This document shows, one piece after another, positions 5,812 through 8,015 of a DNA stretch of 8,015 nt. A program made the position numbers and the translations under genes. Below the pieces are notes generated by a model that saw only the letters and a program-made list of their open reading frames with translations, was not told the DNA's origin and made no database searches. This DNA comes from Rhodospirillales bacterium (lineage in GTDB: Bacteria; Pseudomonadota; Alphaproteobacteria; Micavibrionales; UBA2020): NCBI GenBank assembly GCA_023266795.1, contig JAHFPI010000082.1:1-8015 (forward strand), read 5' to 3'. How positions within the stretch are numbered: position 1 is the first letter of the stretch; the number at the start of each line of letters is the position of its first letter.

Positions 5812-6520
5812 TGCTGGGCGCTCCTATTACAGGGTTAAGGGGATTCAGGCTTTTCTGCACAGCTGCCGGTATCTGCGGCAATTGCGCACGTATATTGAAC
5901 GTCTGCTTCAGGCTGTCCGCGCCGTGCGAAAAAATATTTTTCACCGGGCTCAGGATGCCCTGGACAAATTCCGTTTTGATAAACCACGCGCCCGCCGCGC
6001 CGCCGACCGCGCTGGTGGCGAAGGCGACAGCGGATTTTTGCAGGCGCGGTTTTGAAAAAACCGACGCCAGCTTTTTCTTTTCGAAGCTCTCCTGAAAAAA
6101 ATCCCTGCCGTAAGTATAAATAGCCACACCGGTGCCTGACGCCGCCGCCGCCAGCCCCATCGTCATGTAAATGCCGCCGCCCACCATTCCGGCGAAGGCG
6201 GTAACCATGAAAAGCTTGATGGCGGTGACAACGACCTTGCCGGTAATCCTGTCGGCGACGCCGTTAAAAATACCCGCAAGCACATGCCGCGCTTTTTGCG
6301 ACCGGTACTTCCGCCACGCCTTGACCGCGCTGCTGAAACCCAGCGCGCTGAACAATCCCTGAAGGATATTGATGGCCACATGCTTCGGCTTTTGCGTCGG
6401 GTTCTGTTTCCACGCCTTCACGACGCCGAGGCCGTCCGCCGCCTTTATAATTTTTTGGGAAACCTGAGAAAGAATCATCCGGCGCCAATCCCCTTGATAT
6501 TCCTCATAGTTTATTGCCAT
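5798..6520 (-). CDS. Hypothetical membrane protein with internal repeat, 240 residues
   Basis: Family not recognised. Seen: a charged N-terminus, then two copies of a roughly 25-residue unit at residues 33-57 and 65-89. They share the pattern VKAW[KR]...[TS]QK.[KR]HV....[LF].G (VVKAWKQNPTQKPKHV and AVKAWRKYRSQKARHV). Hydrophobic segments at about 96-137 (VVVTAIKLFMVTAFAGMVGGGIYMTMGLAAAASGTGVAIY) and 163-181 (SAVAFATSAVGGAAGAWF) suggest two or three membrane helices, rich in Gly and Ala. The tail after 200 is polar and proline-containing. The start at 6520 lacks a clear ribosome binding site; the ATG at residue 15 (6476-6478) with AAGGGG upstream is an alternative. Its stop overlaps the osmC start by 14 nt, suggesting translational coupling and possibly an envelope or stress link (inference). 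Confidence 0.85.
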   Translation of the reverse strand: MAINYEEYQGDWRRMILSQVSQKIIKAADGLGVVKAWKQNPTQKPKHVAINILQGLFSALGFSSAVKAWRKYRSQKARHVLAGIFNGVADRITGKVVVTAIKLFMVTAFAGMVGGGIYMTMGLAAAASGTGVAIYTYGRDFFQESFEKKKLASVFSKPRLQKSAVAFATSAVGGAAGAWFIKTEFVQGILSPVKNIFSHGADSLKQTFNIRAQLPQIPAAVQKSLNPLNPVIGAPSNAGT

Positions 6521-6604
6521 AGACTAAAAAAGCAAGAAAAAGTATGACGGGGCTATCCTGAAAAACTCATATAAATCAAAAACTTTCCCATCATTAACCA
6601 CTCC

Positions 6605-6633
6605 TTAACTTTATTTGCATAAAGTCTTATATA
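6605..6633 (+). promoter_or_regulatory. Predicted promoter of the small-protein unit
   Basis: TTAACT (6605-6610), 17 nt, TATATA (6628-6633), at the right distance (about 29 nt from the likely transcription start to the ATG) for the 89-residue gene. The surrounding stretch 6521-6668 is AT-rich and also must hold the leftward promoter for the membrane protein gene, for which I see no convincing boxes. Confidence 0.5.
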
Positions 6634-6668
6634 GAGTCCAAAATCGATATGACCAAAGGAGACTGAAA

Positions 6669-6938
6669 ATGCAAACCAGACATGAACGGCACTCCCCTGA
6701 ATACCGCCTGCTGCGCATCGACGATAAAGGCGCGGATGTAATGGCGGTATTTATAGATGCCAACAAGTTTGCCAGCGAAGAAGCCGTCGTCAATTATCAG
6801 AAGGCATACCTCGCCTCGCGACGCGACGGCTCGTCTCCGACCAGCGCTTTCCGGGAACAAGTCGAGCGCGGCGGCCAGTATCGCCTGACAGCGGAAGAAA
6901 TCGAAGAAAAACTGAGACAACTGGATGACGGAGAATAA
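6669..6938 (+). CDS. Hypothetical small acidic/charged protein, 89 residues
   Basis: Family not recognised. The frame is open further upstream, but the ATG at 6669-6671 is chosen because AAAGGAG (6656-6662) lies 6-7 nt before it and the extension would run into the predicted promoter. The protein is soluble: a short beta-like part (EYRLLRIDDKGADVMAVFIDANKF, residues 11-34), then helices with many charges and a final EEIEEKLRQLDDGE helix (76-89). There is no signal peptide or cysteine. The next small gene begins 2 nt after its stop, so the two form a dicistronic unit. The stated start removes 18 residues from the longest frame. Confidence 0.8.
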   Translation: MQTRHERHSPEYRLLRIDDKGADVMAVFIDANKFASEEAVVNYQKAYLASRRDGSSPTSAFREQVERGGQYRLTAEEIEEKLRQLDDGE

Positions 6939-6940
6939 CC

Positions 6941-7105
6941 ATGGACAGCAAAAAACAAAAAACCAGGCAAGACCTTGAGCGCGCCCTGAAACTGGTGAAG
7001 AAAACAGAGGCGTCGCGGCATGGGCACAAAGGCCCTGAAGCAAAGGACGACGGCATTTCAGCTGAACTTCAGAGGATGTACAATTCTCCCGGATTTTCAA
7101 GATAA
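6941..7105 (+). CDS. Small hypothetical protein, 54 residues
   Basis: An ATG 2 nt after the stop of the previous gene, with GGAG (6930-6933) 7 nt upstream, opens a 54-codon frame ending in TAA. The product is lysine-rich and hydrophilic (MDSKKQKTRQDLERALKLVKK), with an amphipathic first helix, a central GHKGPEAKDDG stretch and a short end QRMYNSPGFSR. No known family is recognised. Tight spacing, a good ribosome binding site and a terminator soon after support a real gene. Its length puts it below common gene-finding cutoffs. Confidence 0.7.
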   Translation: MDSKKQKTRQDLERALKLVKKTEASRHGHKGPEAKDDGISAELQRMYNSPGFSR

Positions 7106-7133
7106 CAGATTCATGGATTGATTAACGGGGCGG

Positions 7134-7158
7134 AGAGGTCAGGAGCGGGACTACCTCT
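7134..7158. other. Weak stem-loop before the terminator
   Basis: AGAGGT (7134-7139) pairs with ACCTCT (7153-7158) around a 13-nt loop. It lies in the untranslated stretch after the 54-residue gene; a 3' stabilising hairpin is possible, but a 6-bp stem is not strong evidence. Confidence 0.25.
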
Positions 7159-7165
7159 AAAATCG

Positions 7166-7204
7166 GGGAGCTGCGGGTGGTGAATACCTGCGGCTCCCTG
7201 TTTT
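7166..7204 (+). terminator. Probable intrinsic terminator of the small-protein unit
   Basis: A 12-bp stem, GGGAGCTGCGGG (7166-7177) with CCTGCGGCTCCC (7187-7198), includes two G-U pairs and a 9-nt loop. It is followed by TGTTTT (7199-7204), a short and interrupted T tract. It is 60 nt after the stop of the 54-residue gene, so it would end that transcript. Confidence 0.65.
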
Positions 7205-7256
7205 CATGAAAAACCCTCAATCTTTTCAATAAGACGCCCCCTTCACCGCCGTATTT

Positions 7257-7285
7257 TTGCCAAGAACCCGAAATTATGCTATTCA
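7257..7285 (+). promoter_or_regulatory. Possible kup promoter
   Basis: TTGCCA (7257-7262, five of six match to TTGACA) and TATTCA (7280-7285) are separated by 17 nt, leaving a leader of about 65 nt to the kup start. The second box is a poor match, so this is only a candidate. Nothing else is recognisable in 7205-7357. Confidence 0.35.
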
Positions 7286-7357
7286 TGAACGCTTGCCGGA
7301 AAGGCATCCCGCCTGTGCACGCGTGATAAAAAAACAAGGATAATCAAACAGCCCCCC

Positions 7358-8015
7358 ATGATGCATAGCCTCTCGGAACAAATGAACCGCAAACTGGAGC
7401 AGGAACGCGCCAGCACGCAGCACCGCAGCGGACTGCCGCTGATGATGCTGGGGGCGCTGGGCGTCGTGTTCGGGGACATCGGCACCAGCCCTCTGTACGC
7501 GATCAAGGAATCCTTCATCCAGACCGGACTGCCCGTCTCGCCGGAAAATATCTTCCGCTTCCTGTCGATGATTTTCTGGCTGCTGATGATCGTCGTGTCG
7601 GTCAAATATGTGACCTTTATCATGAAAGCCAACAACAAGGGCGAAGGCGGCGATCTCGCCCTGCTGGCGCTGGTGCTCCGGCTGACGCGCCCCAGCCCGA
7701 ACCTTTTTTACGCGGTGGGCCTGCTGGGCATCATGGCGGGAAGCCTGTTTTACGCAGACGCGGTGATTACGCCGGCCATCTCCGTTTTATCGGCGCTGGA
7801 AGGGATACAGGTTGTCGCCCCTATGTTTCATCCCTTCATCCTGCCGCTCACCATCAGCATCCTGCTGGGCCTGTTCACTATCCAAAAATACGGCACCGGA
7901 AAAATGGGCGGGTTGTTCGGGCCGGTGATGGTGGTCTGGTTTGCCGCGCTGGGCATCCTGGGCGTGGGTGGCATTATAGCGGCGCCTGAAGTTCTGCAGG
8001 CGGTCAACCCGTACT
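7358..8015 (+). CDS. kup: Kup low-affinity potassium transporter (3' partial)
   Basis: The first 219 residues of a KUP-family K+ uptake protein (inner membrane, proton-coupled; about 620-650 residues in full), running off the right edge. Seen: the LMMLGALGVVFGDIGTSPLYAIKESF signature (residues 28-53), with the conserved Asp40 in the first membrane helix; WLLMIVVSVKYVTFIM (helix 2); the NNKGEGGDLALLAL motif (92-105); and FYADAVITPAISVLSALEGI (131-150), then further helices with the GPVMVVWF segment (188-195). The usual FYGDAMITPAIS here reads FYADAVITPAIS. The start is the first of two adjacent ATGs (7358 and 7361); the nearest purine-rich AAGGATAA (about 7336-7343) is rather far, so the start codon is uncertain. 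Regulation is unknown. Confidence 0.97.
   Translation, partial: MMHSLSEQMNRKLEQERASTQHRSGLPLMMLGALGVVFGDIGTSPLYAIKESFIQTGLPVSPENIFRFLSMIFWLLMIVVSVKYVTFIMKANNKGEGGDLALLALVLRLTRPSPNLFYAVGLLGIMAGSLFYADAVITPAISVLSALEGIQVVAPMFHPFILPLTISILLGLFTIQKYGTGKMGGLFGPVMVVWFAALGILGVGGIIAAPEVLQAVNPY

Noticed and set aside
6627..7100. Minus-strand open frame of 157 codons
   Set aside because: It is opposite two small genes with good ribosome binding sites, a promoter and a terminator, and has no start signal of its own.
7206..7232. Eight-codon frame starting MKNPQSFQ
   Set aside because: Too short, directly behind a terminator and without a ribosome binding site; no evidence for a leader peptide.
7279..7638. 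Minus-strand open frame of 119 codons
   Set aside because: Most of it is the complement of the clear kup N-terminus.

Overview
The window looks like chromosomal DNA of an alphaproteobacterium of moderately high GC. This is inferred from the KamA/EpmB-like radical SAM enzyme, the Kup transporter and the OsmC protein, with a Micavibrio- or Rhodospirillales-like lineage as the best guess. I could not search a database, so the lineage is tentative. Two core genes cut by the window edges (a lysine 2,3-aminomutase-like enzyme on the left, Kup on the right) enclose about 6.5 kb of mostly accessory, poorly characterised genes.

Layout. (1) 2-847 (+): C-terminal four fifths of a KamA/EpmB-family radical SAM aminomutase, converging with a 2-nt gap on (2) 850-2463 (-), a 537-residue protein with a hexaproline run near each end and degenerate ankyrin-like helices. 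(3) 2513-3082 (-) and 3111-3551 (-): two closely spaced genes. The first-transcribed one resembles the winged-helix N-terminal domain of phage replication proteins. (4) 3552-3731: AT-rich divergent control region with two dyad sites. (5) 3732-4421 (+): a CI/LexA-type repressor with an XRE helix-turn-helix, an S24 Ser/Lys dyad and an Ala-Gly cleavage candidate. Parts 2-5 have the architecture of a phage immunity switch, but no integrase, terminase or structural gene is visible, so a prophage remnant or domesticated switch is likely.

(6) 4418-5080 (-): a basic membrane protein whose stop codon overlaps that of the repressor by 4 nt. It is preceded by a good sigma70-type promoter with a perfect 14-bp palindrome in its spacer. 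(7) 5189-5370: an approximately 180-bp MITE-like element with imperfect terminal inverted repeats of about 40 bp around four short hairpins arranged mirror-symmetrically. (8) 5383-5811 (-) OsmC/YhfA-like protein, overlapped by 14 nt by the upstream gene 5798-6520 (-), a membrane protein with an internal duplication; these two are probably co-transcribed.

(9) 6605-7204: a compact unit on the + strand with a plausible promoter, an 89-residue protein, a previously unlisted 54-residue protein directly after it, and a stem-loop terminator. (10) 7358-8015 (+): N-terminal part of the Kup potassium transporter.

The most interesting parts are the repressor-controlled module with its polyproline protein, the composite palindromic repeat, and the repeat-containing membrane protein joined to osmC.
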